The translations under genes and the position numbers were made by a program. The notes under the pieces are model-generated. The model was not told the DNA's origin and made no database searches. It saw only the letters and a list, made by a program, of their open reading frames with translations. From Blastomussa wellsi (Eukaryota; Cnidaria; Anthozoa; Scleractinia; Plerogyridae), in assembly GCA_947652115.1 (NCBI GenBank), contig OX393572.1, positions 6,734,573 through 6,798,572 on the forward strand: a DNA stretch of 64,000 nt. The letters run 5' to 3'. Of the stretch, positions 1 to 9,674 are shown piece by piece. How positions within the stretch are numbered: the stretch's first letter is position 1; each line of letters begins with the position of its first letter.

Positions 1-288
1 TGACTTCACCTTTGGATAAACTGAACGTTCCGATCATTATTGCCCCTCTTCCTCGGAACTGAGTGCTTTTGGCGTCTGCATCGTACCCCCCAGCGGCTCC
101 TATCGCTTCTATGCGGTAGTCACCAGTGTAAGGCACAGTCCAATGTTGAATACCGCTGGACAGTGTAACTTAACTGTCATGATCCTGACCTGCGTAGTGA
201 CTACCAATTGAAGTTGGACCATGTCTTCCATTCGCTCCAAGATTCGTAAAGACAGCTTTGTATGCTGAGTAATAAAGCAAGTAAAGTT
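1..288 (-). pseudogene. ALK/LTK-like glycine-rich domain exon, broken, runs off window
   Basis: Read on the minus strand this gives a continuous protein-like stretch containing FTNLGANGRHGPTSIGSHY, then WTVPYTGDYRIEAIGAAGG and RGRGAIMIGTFSLSKGE. It matches the start of the glycine-rich extracellular domain found in ALK-type receptors and in many cnidarian secreted or membrane proteins. The frame is interrupted once by a TAA (complement of 170-172), just after the GQDHD motif, where this family normally reads a Gly-Gln pair and continues. The rest of the frame is intact up to base 1, so the domain continues outside the window. It is either a decayed copy or an allele with a nonsense change. 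No clear acceptor fixes the 5' edge; about 288 is an estimate. Homology is by eye. Confidence 0.55.
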
Positions 289-488
289 GAATGGAGCCTT
301 TTCACCGGCGCGCTTTAAGTTCTGTTAAAAACGCTAGAGAGTTTTCAAAAATGCTGTCCCCTAAAGATCCTTGCCTTTCGTTTTGAGGGCGATGAAGCGC
401 CTCTCGTAAGGTTTCACATGAATGCCTCTATACCTTGCGTGAAAGCAATAAAACAAACGCCAGGAACAATTCCCCTTGCCCCTAAAAC

Positions 489-656
489 AATAGACCAATT
501 CCGATATATTCAAATTCTAACACGGCGCCGAGGCTTAGGGGAATAAAACAAAAGAAATTATTTATTCATCCCTAAGCCTCGATGCAAAATCTTTTGTTTT
601 ATTCCCCCAAGCCTCGGTGACATGTTAGAATATTAATATATCGGAATTGGTCTATT
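489..656. repeat. Foldback (MITE-like) element with ~67 bp inverted arms
   Basis: The left arm begins AATAGACCAATTCCGATATA and runs through CGAGGCTTAGGGGAATAAAA. The right arm, about 590-656, is its reverse complement with few mismatches. A second short copy of the CCTAAGCCTCG motif lies in the loop. No protein is encoded. Nothing else is recognised in 289-488. Confidence 0.8.
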
Positions 657-779
657 AAAAGCTTACGAGAGCTGCGACATGCACTACCGCGTTTTGAAGC
701 ATATAAAATGCATTGTTATTATTAAACACTGAACAAACACGATTGTTGAGTTTCGACGAAAAGAAGATCACTGTAATTT

Positions 780-868
780 GCAAGAAGCATTGATTTTTTT
801 TCAGGCTTCTTTATTCCAATTGCTTAAATTGGAAATACACTGGGATGATCATTTCTCACTTTCAACAA
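780..868 (+). mobile_element. SINE body fragment (tRNA head missing)
   Basis: Contains TGATTTTTTTTCAGGCTTC followed by CCAATTGCTTAAATTGGAAA and a GATGATCATT block. The same three blocks occur in the same order on the minus strand at 40101-39990, where they follow a tRNA-like head, and at 36592-36490. This copy has lost the head. Confidence 0.65.
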
Positions 869-1034
869 CACTATTCTCGTATTGACAACGTAGCCCGCTA
901 GAACAAACATGTAAGCCGTTGCTCAAGGATTGCACAGATTAAAAGTCTGAGGGAATCACACTTCTTATTGAGTCAAACATGGTGGTTTATGTCTTCGTTT
1001 ACAATAATTTGAAACGAAAGACTAATAAATTTTC

Positions 1035-1436
1035 TTGTTTTCTAACACCATGGAGGTGTTTAATATAGTTTTAGTTTTTTGGCAAAGAAAACAACCCATT
1101 ATCATTCAAGTTCGATCAATACATTTATTGGCTGAAAATTGGGGAATATGCATCAAACGTTTCCGGGAGGGGGGCATGCAGAGCCCCCTACCAGAACGGT
1201 ACCCTCAGTCCCATATTAATACACGGCCATGCCACTTACGGAATCCTGGCAAAGGCTTTTTATTCGTCTGTAATAGCGTGGACGTCTCGCCGAGTGGAGC
1301 ATGCATGGTGCAAATTATAAGAGCGACGATGTGTGGCGTGTTACAAAACGAAATACAATGCGGCGATTACGGGTTGTGTCCTGGTGTACCGTTTAACGAA
1401 AATTGTGTGACATCGGTCCACTGCTCAAAAGCGTAA
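1035..1436 (+). other. Unrecognised 133-codon open frame, Cys-containing C-terminus
   Basis: The frame ends in a Cys-rich tail (QCGDYGLCPGVPFNENC) and is followed within 20 bases by AATAAA-like sequence. There is no signal peptide, no splice context and no family I recognise. It may be chance in a non-coding stretch; listed only because the tail is unusual. Confidence 0.15.
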
Positions 1437-1650
1437 TAAATAATACATCTTTTATTAATAAAATGATAACTGGATTACTCAATAAAAAACTGGATTACTT
1501 GCTGAATATAGCTCAGCAATTCTTGAGTGATCTTCATCGAGGATAAATCACTCCGCCATCTTTGATTTTGAAAACGAGGCTTGTCAAGGAGGCTTGGGCC
1601 TTTAACTTGGGCCTAAGCTGGGGCCAACAGTTCATCTCTCGTTCCAGCGT

Positions 1651-1850
1651 CTTCTCGGCCCAAGTGGCCAACTGGCCCAAGTGGCCCACTTGGCCCAAGA
1701 GGTCCAACTGTCCCAATTGGCCCACATGGCCCAAGTGGTCCAACTGGCCCAAGTGGTCCAACTGGCCCAAGTGGCCCACTTGGCCCAAGAGGTCCAACTG
1801 TCCCAAGTGGCCCACATGGCCCAAGTGGCCAAACTGGCCCAAATGACCCA
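1651..1850. repeat. 9/18-bp GGCCCAAGT minisatellite with collagen-like coding potential
   Basis: Tandem 9-base units (GGCCCAAGT, GGTCCAACT, GGCCCACTT and similar) are arranged in a 90-base higher-order unit; 1681-1770 is repeated almost exactly at 1771-1850. Read on +, one frame gives Gly-X-Y triplets (GPSGPLGPRGPT..) and stops at 1866-1868. Because GGCC is its own reverse complement, the minus strand also reads Gly-Pro triplets. A one-base slip near 1670 breaks the + frame on its left. It could be a decayed collagen-like exon or a satellite that mimics one. Confidence 0.8.
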
Positions 1851-1869
1851 CATGACACAAAGCCGTGAA

Positions 1870-2650
1870 CCAGATATCATCTTATTAATAAAATATGTAT
1901 TATTTATTAAGCTAGTGAGCAATGGACCGATTTCGATGTCACACAACCCTATTACGTTTCAAACTTCCTTCCATCTCCGACCGGGCAGCTTTCCTAACAT
2001 ATAATGTGATTGGTTTGATACCCTAGCCCTAAACAAAAGACTCAACAATTGAAACAATGACTTTGTCTTGAAAACAATAGAGGCTGCTTACAATAACAAA
2101 CAAGAGTAGTTTTGGATAGCTGCTACACTACGCTGCCTCCCAGTGGGACACGAGAATTTTTTCGGAGAATGCAATGCAACTTTAATTGCGTTAGAAGTTG
2201 CAGAGAAATTGCCCTGTGAATGGCCTTTTAAAAGCCTTCTGCAAAGTTCAGTTCGTATTTTCAACTCTTTACTCGGAGTTTAAAAATACCATGAAACTCT
2301 TTCCATTGGCTGGATGATGTATGAACTAATTACGGGCCTTGCAGTGCACTGCTGCACTGTCCATACAATTAAAGGGAAACCATGTCATATCCTGCATGCT
2401 TTTAATCTCTTCGTAGATTTCCCACAGTACTTACTGCGGGTATTGTGATTCAATGTTCGTTAACCGCTAGTCGTTTTTAACCACGAATGAAATATAAAGC
2501 TTAAAAATACGACACTCGAATCGAATATTTTTTCAATAATTTCTTGACATTCCTCAATTGCAATAACAACGTTGTCGCTGGTTTGCTAAATTTCATTATT
2601 CCAGTTAAAAACACCATTTAGTGTATCAAGTATTTTGCTTCCATTGGTCC
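1870..2650. other. No feature recognised
   Basis: AT-rich sequence with only short chance frames and no repeat seen elsewhere in the window. Confidence 0.5.
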
Positions 2651-2663
2651 TTTTGTAAAATCT

Positions 2664-2735
2664 ATGGAGGCGTTTCTGTCAGAGTGCGAAGAGGCATTGC
2701 TATTTACGGGAAGAAAAAAGAACGCCTGGTGGCTG
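2664..2735 (+). CDS. Candidate first coding exon ending in a strong donor (orphan)
   Basis: An ATG opens 24 codons (MEAFLSECEEALLFTGRKKN, then AWWL) and runs straight into GTAAGT at 2736, a consensus splice donor, in phase 0. No downstream exon with a matching acceptor was recognised, and the peptide is not known to me. Chance is quite possible. Confidence 0.25.
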
Positions 2736-2843
2736 GTAAGTCCAATAGCAATGATTTAATGCTTTATGAGTTATTTGGTATCTAGCTAAAGAATTTGCGA
2801 CATTCTTTTGTCTATACGGAGAAACAGTTTTCAGTTTCCTTCA

Positions 2844-3019
2844 TTGACCATTTTCAGACTGCCCATAATACACCTTGTTTACCCCCCAAAATTTTGCATA
2901 AGCATTGCCTTGAGATTCTCTTGGGACTACTGTAATACCCAGCAGAATTGGGAAATAAAGCTTATGCAAAATTTTGGGGGGTAATCAAGGTGTATTATGG
3001 GTAGTGCGAAAATGGTCAA
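2844..3019. mobile_element. MITE-like foldback, family also at 50172
   Basis: The arms are TTGACCATTTTC..CCCATAATACACC..AAAATTTTGCATAAGCATTG and its reverse complement, with about 75-base arms and a short loop. The inner CAAAATTTTGCATAAGCATT core is shared with the foldback at 50172-50345, so this is a dispersed non-autonomous family. Confidence 0.8.
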
Positions 3020-3135
3020 TTAGCCTTGATCTGTTTTAGGCTTTAATTTGCGACGATAGCAGCCATTATAGAAAGAGGAGTGGTCCGGAGTGATCATTAT
3101 CCTGTAAACAGTATTTGGAGTCTTTGTTTGGCTCA

Positions 3136-3275
3136 TCCTCGGTGTAAAAACCTGTGAAACTCACAAGTGACGTAAAACAAAGAACGAACAAGACAACCAA
3201 GAACTCAAAACAATATTGAACAGCAAAACAATAGCTCAAAAACAAAGAGAAAAGTCACAGGTTTCTACACCGAGG
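3136..3275. repeat. Short inverted-repeat element (CCTCGGTGTAAAAACCTGTG arms)
   Basis: 3136-3162 is the reverse complement of 3251-3275 (TCACAGGTTTCTACACCGAG) with two mismatches. The interior is AC-rich. It looks like a small MITE; no target-site duplication is clear. Confidence 0.55.
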
Positions 3276-3279
3276 TAAA

Positions 3280-5520
3280 CCCCTTTGTTTTCCCAGTTTC
3301 GTTTGTTTGGTAAGCTCCGTGTATACAATTATTCTTCAAGGATAAGCTAACGTGATTGGCCAATTAAAAGAATGAGACTTCGGCATGATGGTTTTTAAGC
3401 AGCACAAATGGTGTGCGTAAATTCAGTTCTTTAAACCAGCCCTAGGACGGACGACATTCAAGACACCAATCTTAACGTAATTCGTTGAGGGTAAGTCTAT
3501 CACAGATTGCGACATGTCAGGTAAGGTAAGAGTGTTGACACACATTTCTTGTTGGGATTATAAGGTTAAGGTTGGCCAAATAAGTCTGTGCGATGCGACT
3601 GCAAAGACCATGTCGGTCTGAATGGGAGCTGAAATGTACCACTTTAATAATGACCAGTTGTTTGTGCAGCTAAGACCGAAATTAACTGCTAGTGACAATT
3701 AAACACGTTGCGGCGAGAATCCCACTGACTATAAGCGCACTACAAAGTCTACAGCGCAGACAAAAGAGTATTCGCGGTTGTGTGCCTGCCCTTGGACAGC
3801 AACTTGGAGTTAATCCAACACAATATATATCGTAAGGAATGAACACTATTATATTTCGCAATCTTCTCAGAAATAGTACTTGCGCATTACAGGGTGAGTA
3901 AACGGACGATAAAAATTGAGATACTCGTCTAGGGAGCTAGAATTCAGAGAATCGATGACCTCATTAGTTCGAGTAGAAAAGCGTTTGAGAACCAGGGATA
4001 CCTTGATACTTATTATTATAATTTGATTGCATACAAATAAGTGGATCTGCAATATGTAATAATTCAATTTTAAGTTACAGACATTTTTAGAGTAATTTCA
4101 CATGTATACTCGTATTCTAGCTGATGCAATTTGTTTGAGAACTAGCCGTTCAGTAGTTATTTAATTTTCTCAACGACTGTCAAAAGAATTATTTTCTTTT
4201 AACAATTTTAACAAAATTCAGCAGCAAAAGACAACAAACGAAGCAAAGTTTAATATTCATTTTACGTCCGTTAAAAAATCCGTTTGTGTCATTTACTTTG
4301 TAAAGTGTTTAAAAATTTTGCACAGAATTCATCTGCGGTTAATAAACCAAACAGAGAGGAATTTGCACCGAAAATATACTCAAAAATGACCAGGCCAAGA
4401 TTATACAATTGAAAAAGGCCCTTAAAGTACATATGAAGCGAATTTTCTTTGCCATTTTCAGTTCCCCTACATGTATAGAAAAGTACTGTAAGTAGAAAAA
4501 TTATATTCAATAAAGATTTGAGCCGGTTTGATGGCTATAAAAATGGTTTTTTCTGGCGTGAAAAGTGTCCGGAGCCTGGATCGAGTTTCATTTGTGACAT
4601 CCTTAATGTGACGTCAGATTGGTTGCAAAGAGCTTATTTGGGAAAGCGCTTAGCAGGAACCTCTCACGCGAAAACGTTCCGAATAACTAGCTGTCTCGAA
4701 ACCAATAGGCGTTCTTTAACCCTTCGAACGCAATGGGATAAGGTTCTAACTCCTCAACGCCTAGCATTCTCACTTTCCGCCTCATCTCTTGATATGTGAT
4801 GCAACCAACGATCTGGTATTTTCACCGCACGGACATTTTTGGAGCAAAATACGGTAACTTTCAAGGCATATAAAATCCTCAATTTGTTCGCTTTCCTTCT
4901 CGAACTTTCAGATTCTTCCTTCAACATGTCAAGCTATAGAAATATACATTAAAAATATTTCGCTCCATATGAACTTTAAACATAACTGTTCTACACAGGA
5001 AAACGTTCGGTATACGAAAACCGTACAGGTTCATTTTGTACTTCTGATTGATAAAACTCCTTTCACGCCTTTCTAAGGCCTCGGTTCTCGTATGGCACTT
5101 GCGACGAGTTTGAGAAATTTGCAGTTTGTTTTGTCATCGTCAAATTTAAGAAGCCTGGGATGAAGGTACCAATGCGAAGCAATATGATTTTAAGGTAAGT
5201 GCTCACTGAAACTAAGCAAGAAAGTTTCAAACCCTACACAGTGAACAACTTCGCCGGAGTAGGCCAAAATCCGTGCCATCTACAGTAGTTTTATCATAGC
5301 CCTGCTAGAGTCAGAAACAGTGCCAATATTTAAGTAATTCAAATTATTCATTTTTGATCAGCGTTTAGAAGACTTAAGTGGAACGCAACAAATTTTTAAA
5401 AACTTGCAGTAGCTTACAGTGTCCCGTTTCGATTACAACAAGTGCAAATTCATCGCATTTAAGAGCGAGTTCAGTTAAATTGTTTTCATTAACCCAGTTG
5501 CATGGTTTGTCTGCCTTCTT
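3280..5520. other. Intergenic; candidate 5' non-coding exon near 5194
   Basis: No coding exon recognised. A strong donor, TTTTAAG|GTAAGTGC, occurs at 5194/5195, and an acceptor, CTTACAG, at 5518-5524 precedes the exon carrying the secreted-protein start codon. The stretch before 5194 is therefore a plausible 5' untranslated exon. The remainder is AT-rich filler. Confidence 0.35.
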
Positions 5521-5554
5521 ACAGGTTTCCCTGTGAAGTTTTACGACATTTACA

Positions 5555-5635
5555 ATGGAAATGAAACCGGTTCTTTTGCTGTTTGCAGTTGCTTTGGTGT
5601 CGTTTAGTGGAGCAACTCCGCTTCACAATATGAAG
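5555..5635 (+). CDS. Small secreted protein, exon 1 of 3 (signal peptide)
   Basis: An ATG at 5555 opens 27 codons. The peptide begins with a short charged start, then a hydrophobic core (VLLLFAVALVSF) and a small-residue SGA/T cleavage site, which is a textbook signal peptide. The exon ends AAG|GTACGT (phase 0). An acceptor, CTTACAG, at 5518-5524 places the exon start at 5525. Joining to 6972-7007 and 7809-7925 keeps one frame and gives a 77-residue precursor with a mature part of about 57 residues and no cysteine. I do not recognise the family. Function (peptide hormone, matrix or defence peptide) is unknown. Confidence 0.65.
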
Positions 5636-5887
5636 GTACGTTCTCAAGAATTCCAAAAACTTCAAATTGCCATTTGCACTCGCGAATTTTCTGTAAAGAA
5701 AATTTAGTGACTCATTTTCAATACACTTGAATTTAGTTTCACAGTCGATAATTTTCCGCGCTGTTTTGATAGTACAGATAAAAAAAGTTTGGGTTTAACT
5801 ATTGTGCGAATATGATTTTTTTCAAACCAAAAGGAAAGTAATGACCATCAACAAATTTTTGAATACGGACTTAACAGTAAAATACGT

Positions 5888-6512
5888 TAAAAAAAACGAC
5901 CTTTCCACCGCTCGACGGTCATTATCAAGTTAAAAAGGTAAAATTTAGGTTGCGCTTATTAAATATATACAATCAATTATGAGAATGCTAATGAGATACT
6001 GGCTAAAAATTAACAAAACATTGTGCATTATTTCAAGTGTGATCTGTGCCATGCAGATTATGTCGGCTTCATGAGTAGAAACCTACGCCAACGTGTGGAG
6101 GAATATAGTCGTTCAACAATCGGCAACCATTTAAAGGATGAGCATGGAAAGGATCCGGTGATCATTGTAAACAATTTTGAGATGTGGAAGAAGTACCAGA
6201 GTAAATTCGACTGTTTTATTTTTGAAAAGCTTTTTATTCGTAAACTGAGATCAAAACTGAACAAACAGAGTGACTCACTTCGCGCGAAGGTATTTATTTA
6301 ATTCTTCACTTTGTTAATATCGTTTTTATCGCCTTACCGTTTTCTATTATCATACATGTACGTATCGTTTCTATGGGAATATTTTGGTTTTTAGCCAGTA
6401 TCTCATTAGCAGTCTCATAATTGATTCTATATATTTAAGCGCAAGCTAACTTTTACCTTTTTAACGAAAATGACCGTCGGGCGGTGAAAACGTCTTTTTA
6501 ACCTTGATTTAT
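5888..6512 (+). mobile_element. Penelope-like element fragment: GIY-YIG domain between inverted termini
   Basis: A 92-codon frame at 6023-6301 includes FKCDLCHADYVGFMSRNLRQ and STIGNHLKDEHGKDP. This is the C-terminal GIY-YIG endonuclease region of Penelope-like elements, about 80% like the copy at 33128-33409. The reverse transcriptase part is absent. Unusually, the flanks are inverted copies of one terminus: 5888-6008 is the reverse complement of 6392-6512 (CCAGTATCTCATTAGCAGTC, AAGCGCAAGCTAACTTTTAC, ATGACCGTCGGGCGG). The element lies in intron 1 of the secreted-protein gene, on the same strand. Confidence 0.75.
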
Positions 6513-6971
6513 TGAAATAATGACCCTGGTCAATCACAAAGGACACAGACAATCGAGTCCAACCGTAACCGAATTATAAATTACGAACTCCAATAAAAAT
6601 GAAAGCATACGTTTTTACAGCCATTCTGATTATAAAACGACCTTAACCAATCTGCTGGTAAAATTAATCTCTTCTGTGTACTTTGAGCTTTTAATTATTT
6701 TTTAAAATTAAATATTTGTTCATTTCCCTATGCTGCTGCCTTATTTCAATTACTTCATTTCTATTTTATTTTTCATTATTTTCGTTACGTTGTTTTTAGC
6801 ATGAGTACAATTTAAAGGAAGGTAAAGGACGTACAGCTCTTGGTAAGATGTTTTGTCTTCCCTTTTTAAGTTTAATGTACCAATGTCGCGCGTTTTGGAT
6901 GAGATTAAGTTGTAAACGTAGTTTGTACCATATTTTGTAATCAAACCCATCATGTCAACGCTTTTTTTCAG

Positions 6972-7007
6972 GTCACTTTCAAGGAGAAGAAAAGGATCTC
7001 GAGCCAC
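6972..7007 (+). CDS. Small secreted protein, exon 2 of 3
   Basis: A 36-base exon between TTTTTTTCAG and GTACGC, in phase 0 at both ends. It encodes VTFKEKKRISSH. The KKR run could be a prohormone-type processing site (inference). Support comes from the clean acceptor tract, the GT donor and the frame match with exons 1 and 3. Confidence 0.55.
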
Positions 7008-7808
7008 GTACGCACAATTACATATTTCTCCATAAATGAGCGTTCATTTTACAATGCCTTTCTTGTGTCTTCACTATAACACGCTAAAACACTAGTCAGG
7101 CCAGTTCATTCCTTATAACGTGAGCGCAAAAAAAAAAACCCTCATCCAAAGGGTAGCAAATGTGAGGGATCCGGAGTACCTGCCAACGTAAGGATTATAA
7201 AAAAGGAGGGAGGGACGGTGGGGTGGTGAAAGGGATGAAGAGGGTAAGGAAAACCTGAAAACAATAATAAGGATTGAAACCCACTCAACACTCATTGGGC
7301 AATGACCAAGAAACACGTCTGATTGGACTTGGTAGTGTTAGCCGAGTTAGACAGTAGAAGAAGAAAAAATAAGTTAATTAAAATACTAAAAATGCATTTT
7401 CCCATTAGTGAGGTGAAAGCCCTTAATAGCGAACTATAATTCCTTTATCTTATTAGATGTAGTCCTTTCAACTGGTATTGGTTGTTTGCCGACATAGCCA
7501 AATTTTTACAGGAATACTAATGTATTAATTCAATGATCTTAATATCTTTAAGAAATATGGTTGAGAATTTGTTTTTTTGGGCCTAACGTAAATTTAAACC
7601 GCTTCAGAGAAATTCGCCACTGAAATTCAGGGTGATGTCACAATAACGATGTTTAGTTGTTTGGCCAGACAAGGGATTTGAAACGGGAAACAGAAAGGCT
7701 AAGTTTCGAGGCTGGCTAAACCCTCCCTTGCTAGGAATCAACTCGCACACTAACCCACGAATTCGATTTTTATTTCAGCACCTTAATTGTAATATTATAT
7801 TTACTTAG
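7008..7808 (+). other. Intron 2 of the secreted-protein gene
   Basis: It begins GTACGC and ends TTTACTTAG. It holds a short A-run near 7125 and otherwise AT-rich unique sequence. No nested element recognised. Confidence 0.5.
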
Positions 7809-7925
7809 GAAGAAGCTGCTGCCCATGCTGGTGGTGTGGATGTTTCTGGGGCCAGTGTTGCTATCCAGGAGGATGTTAAGAGGGCTGAACTGCTGGAAGA
7901 ACTTACAAGGAAATTTGAAACATAA
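7809..7925 (+). CDS. Small secreted protein, exon 3 of 3 (C-terminus)
   Basis: The exon starts after ACTTAG in phase 0 and encodes EEAAAHAGGVDVSG followed by an acidic/basic amphipathic helix-like tail (EDVKRAELLEELTRKFET), then TAA at 7923-7925. Codon use looks coding and the frame is closed by stops just outside. An ATTAAA at 8003-8008 could serve as polyadenylation signal. Together with exons 1 and 2 it makes a short, cysteine-free secreted protein of unknown role. Confidence 0.6.
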   Translation, partial: EEAAAHAGGVDVSGASVAIQEDVKRAELLEELTRKFET

Positions 7926-8067
7926 TCAGCGAGAAAGAACAGAAGGCTATAAACTTCTGTCAGGAATTGATGTAGACTATTCGTCGATTTGATTATGTAG
8001 CCATTAAAAAATGAAACCCAGCAGTCGTACAAAATGTTTTTCTTAACCGATTTCGATTTTATATTTG

Positions 8068-8115
8068 GCAATAATACACCATGCCAATTATTGCGCCTCA
8101 ATTTTCAAAATAAGT
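8068..8115. repeat. Dispersed repeat fragment, second copy at 28269-28312
   Basis: Shares ACCATGCCAATTATTGCGCC and TCAATTTTCAAAATAAGT with 28269-28312. Only about 45 bases match, so it is probably the end of a degraded mobile element. Confidence 0.55.
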
Positions 8116-8140
8116 ACTTTTTTAAACGACGAATTCTTTA

Positions 8141-8326
8141 ACATATAAAATACTGGTTCTGGCACAGAAGTTTGCACAAATTGTTGCCCTTATCGCTGCA
8201 TGGAAGCCGTTTGACACTAAACTCGGCTCCAAAATGTCGCCGAGTTTATTGTAAAACGTCTTCCAGCGATGAGGGCAACAATTTGTGCAAACTTGCTGTG
8301 TCCAGAACCAGTATTTTATGTGTGTG
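8141..8326. mobile_element. Foldback MITE (TAAAATACTGGTTCTGG arms)
   Basis: About 75-base arms: the left arm includes TGCACAAATTGTTGCCCT, and its reverse complement AGGGCAACAATTTGTGCA is on the right. The loop contains the pair AACTCGGC / GCCGAGTT. A strong hairpin with no coding capacity. Confidence 0.8.
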
Positions 8327-8329
8327 AAA

Positions 8330-9140
8330 AAGCAAATAATACGCAAACACAGAAGTAAACAAAAGAACGTGACCCCAACCAAGCGAGCGGATGTGTGCCA
8401 GAATTAATTTCCAATTGACGAAATATCTGCAAAAGTATATACGCGAAGACAATGAACTAAAAAAACGCTTGCCATAAAATGCGGATGAGAAGGGCTCTGC
8501 TGGGCTGGAATTAGTTACATCAAGAGCTTTTAACAGCACCATTCTGCCAGAAACAAGAAAGTATTGCGAAGGCGCTATTCTGTTTGGAGTGCAACCGTTG
8601 CGGGCGAGACGGACTCTGCGCACCGTGCTACCAAACCGGTTTTAAAAACTATGTTTGGCCGATAAATTTGAAAACACTCGCTATCTGTGTTAGTGTGGAA
8701 AGCGAAACTGGAACTTCTTGAAACGCTGACATCAAAATAGTCGAGTAAAGTGACTCGGGTAATGTGTGCATGCTCTAGCATGTATTTAAGCGTTTCTGGC
8801 GAGGCAGCATTTCAAAAGCGATGGTGAAACAATTTGAAAACGGTATAATGTGGACAGAAAACATTTTATCCGCTTTCGAGGCGAAAACGCCATTCTCAAA
8901 TTTATCCGGCTTAGTGACACGTTATCGGAGCATTGTATTTACGAAGAGTCAGACACGCAACATAAACCGTCTTCGCGTTGATTAAAATCCCTTCCAAAAC
9001 GACTCAAAAAGACACATGAACGCAGGTAAGTAACAGTTTTTTTATTAAATGATTATAAAATTAATGCAACGTTTGGGTTCCCCGTTTTAGATTTAGTTAA
9101 ATTTAGGCACGCACAATAATATTACTCGTTTGCTTCGCTA
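8330..9140. other. No feature recognised
   Basis: Short frames on both strands without family resemblance or splice support. Confidence 0.45.
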
Positions 9141-9147
9141 CCCTTAC

Positions 9148-9262
9148 CTAATTTGTCGCATTGTTCTCCCGTGTAACCAGCTTGACATTCACAGATATAC
9201 TGTTTGTTAGTGAATCAGTTAAGGCAAGTCGAATCATGAAGGCATGGGTTACTGAAGCATGG
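9148..9262 (-). pseudogene. EGF-like domain exon with in-frame stop
   Basis: The minus strand reads SNPCLHDSTCLN, a TGA, then FTNKQYICECQAGYTGEQCD. This is the C..C..C.C..GYTG..C pattern of an EGF-like domain. It ends ..TTAG|GTAAGG, a good donor at 9148/9147. CTTCAG upstream is a plausible acceptor. The TGA (complement of 9215-9217) replaces a residue between the third and fourth cysteines. It lies 157 bases downstream of the PAN-like exon at 9672-9419 on the same strand, so the two are most simply remnants of one PAN-EGF protein gene. Confidence 0.6.
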
Positions 9263-9418
9263 GTTATTATGAAAGCAAACATAAAACAAATGATGACACC
9301 TCTTTAGATCCATTTTTAAAGTTGTCTTGCGCCAGTGTTTCACTTTTATAGTAGATAAGCTTCATGTAAGCTTGGTTAAAACCGAAAATATTATTTTCAG
9401 TGTATGTAAATATCTCAC

Positions 9419-9672
9419 CTCAGTGCCTATATAGGTAAAGCCTTCTTGTAGTTCAAGATCTTTATAGTGTCGCATGTTGTCTGAATCACTAAGTTCACAG
9501 TTCTTCCGTTGGCGGAGCAATGTTCACAGACGCGCACATAGGCTCCATTATGCATCGATTAGTACACGCGCTACGTATTGTTGGCACCGCAAATAGAGAA
9601 AGGTTTTTAATCACGTGACCTTGTAGAGCGTGCCCATCAATCCTTGTGGAAATCTGAGACGTCGGCAGAGAC
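9419..9672 (-). pseudogene. PAN/Apple-like domain exon, frameshifted
   Basis: The exon follows ATTTTCAG and opens SLPTSQISTRIDGHALQGHV, IKNLSLFAVP.., CTNRCIMEPMCASVNI. After a TGA at the complement of 9495-9497 the reading resumes in another frame as CELSDSDNMRHYKDLELQEG and FTYIGTE, then GAG|GTGAGA. This layout (an LQGHVIKNL start, paired cysteines, a CELS.. block, FTYIGTE) is the PAN-like module that precedes EGF domains in many coral secreted or adhesion proteins. One frameshift disables it. With the broken EGF exon next door it forms a two-exon pseudogene remnant. Confidence 0.6.
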
Positions 9673-9674
9673 CT

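Noticed and set aside
1632..2004. Overlapping frames through the GGCCCAA minisatellite as separate genes
   Set aside because: All are alternative readings of one 9-bp repeat; at most one collagen-like exon could be real.
4518..4799. 93-codon + frame
   Set aside because: No family resemblance, no splice context, codon use like the surroundings.
6801..6822. 22-base microexon between TTTTTAG and GTAAAG in the secreted-protein gene
   Set aside because: Its length would break the frame between exons 1 and 2, which already join in phase 0.
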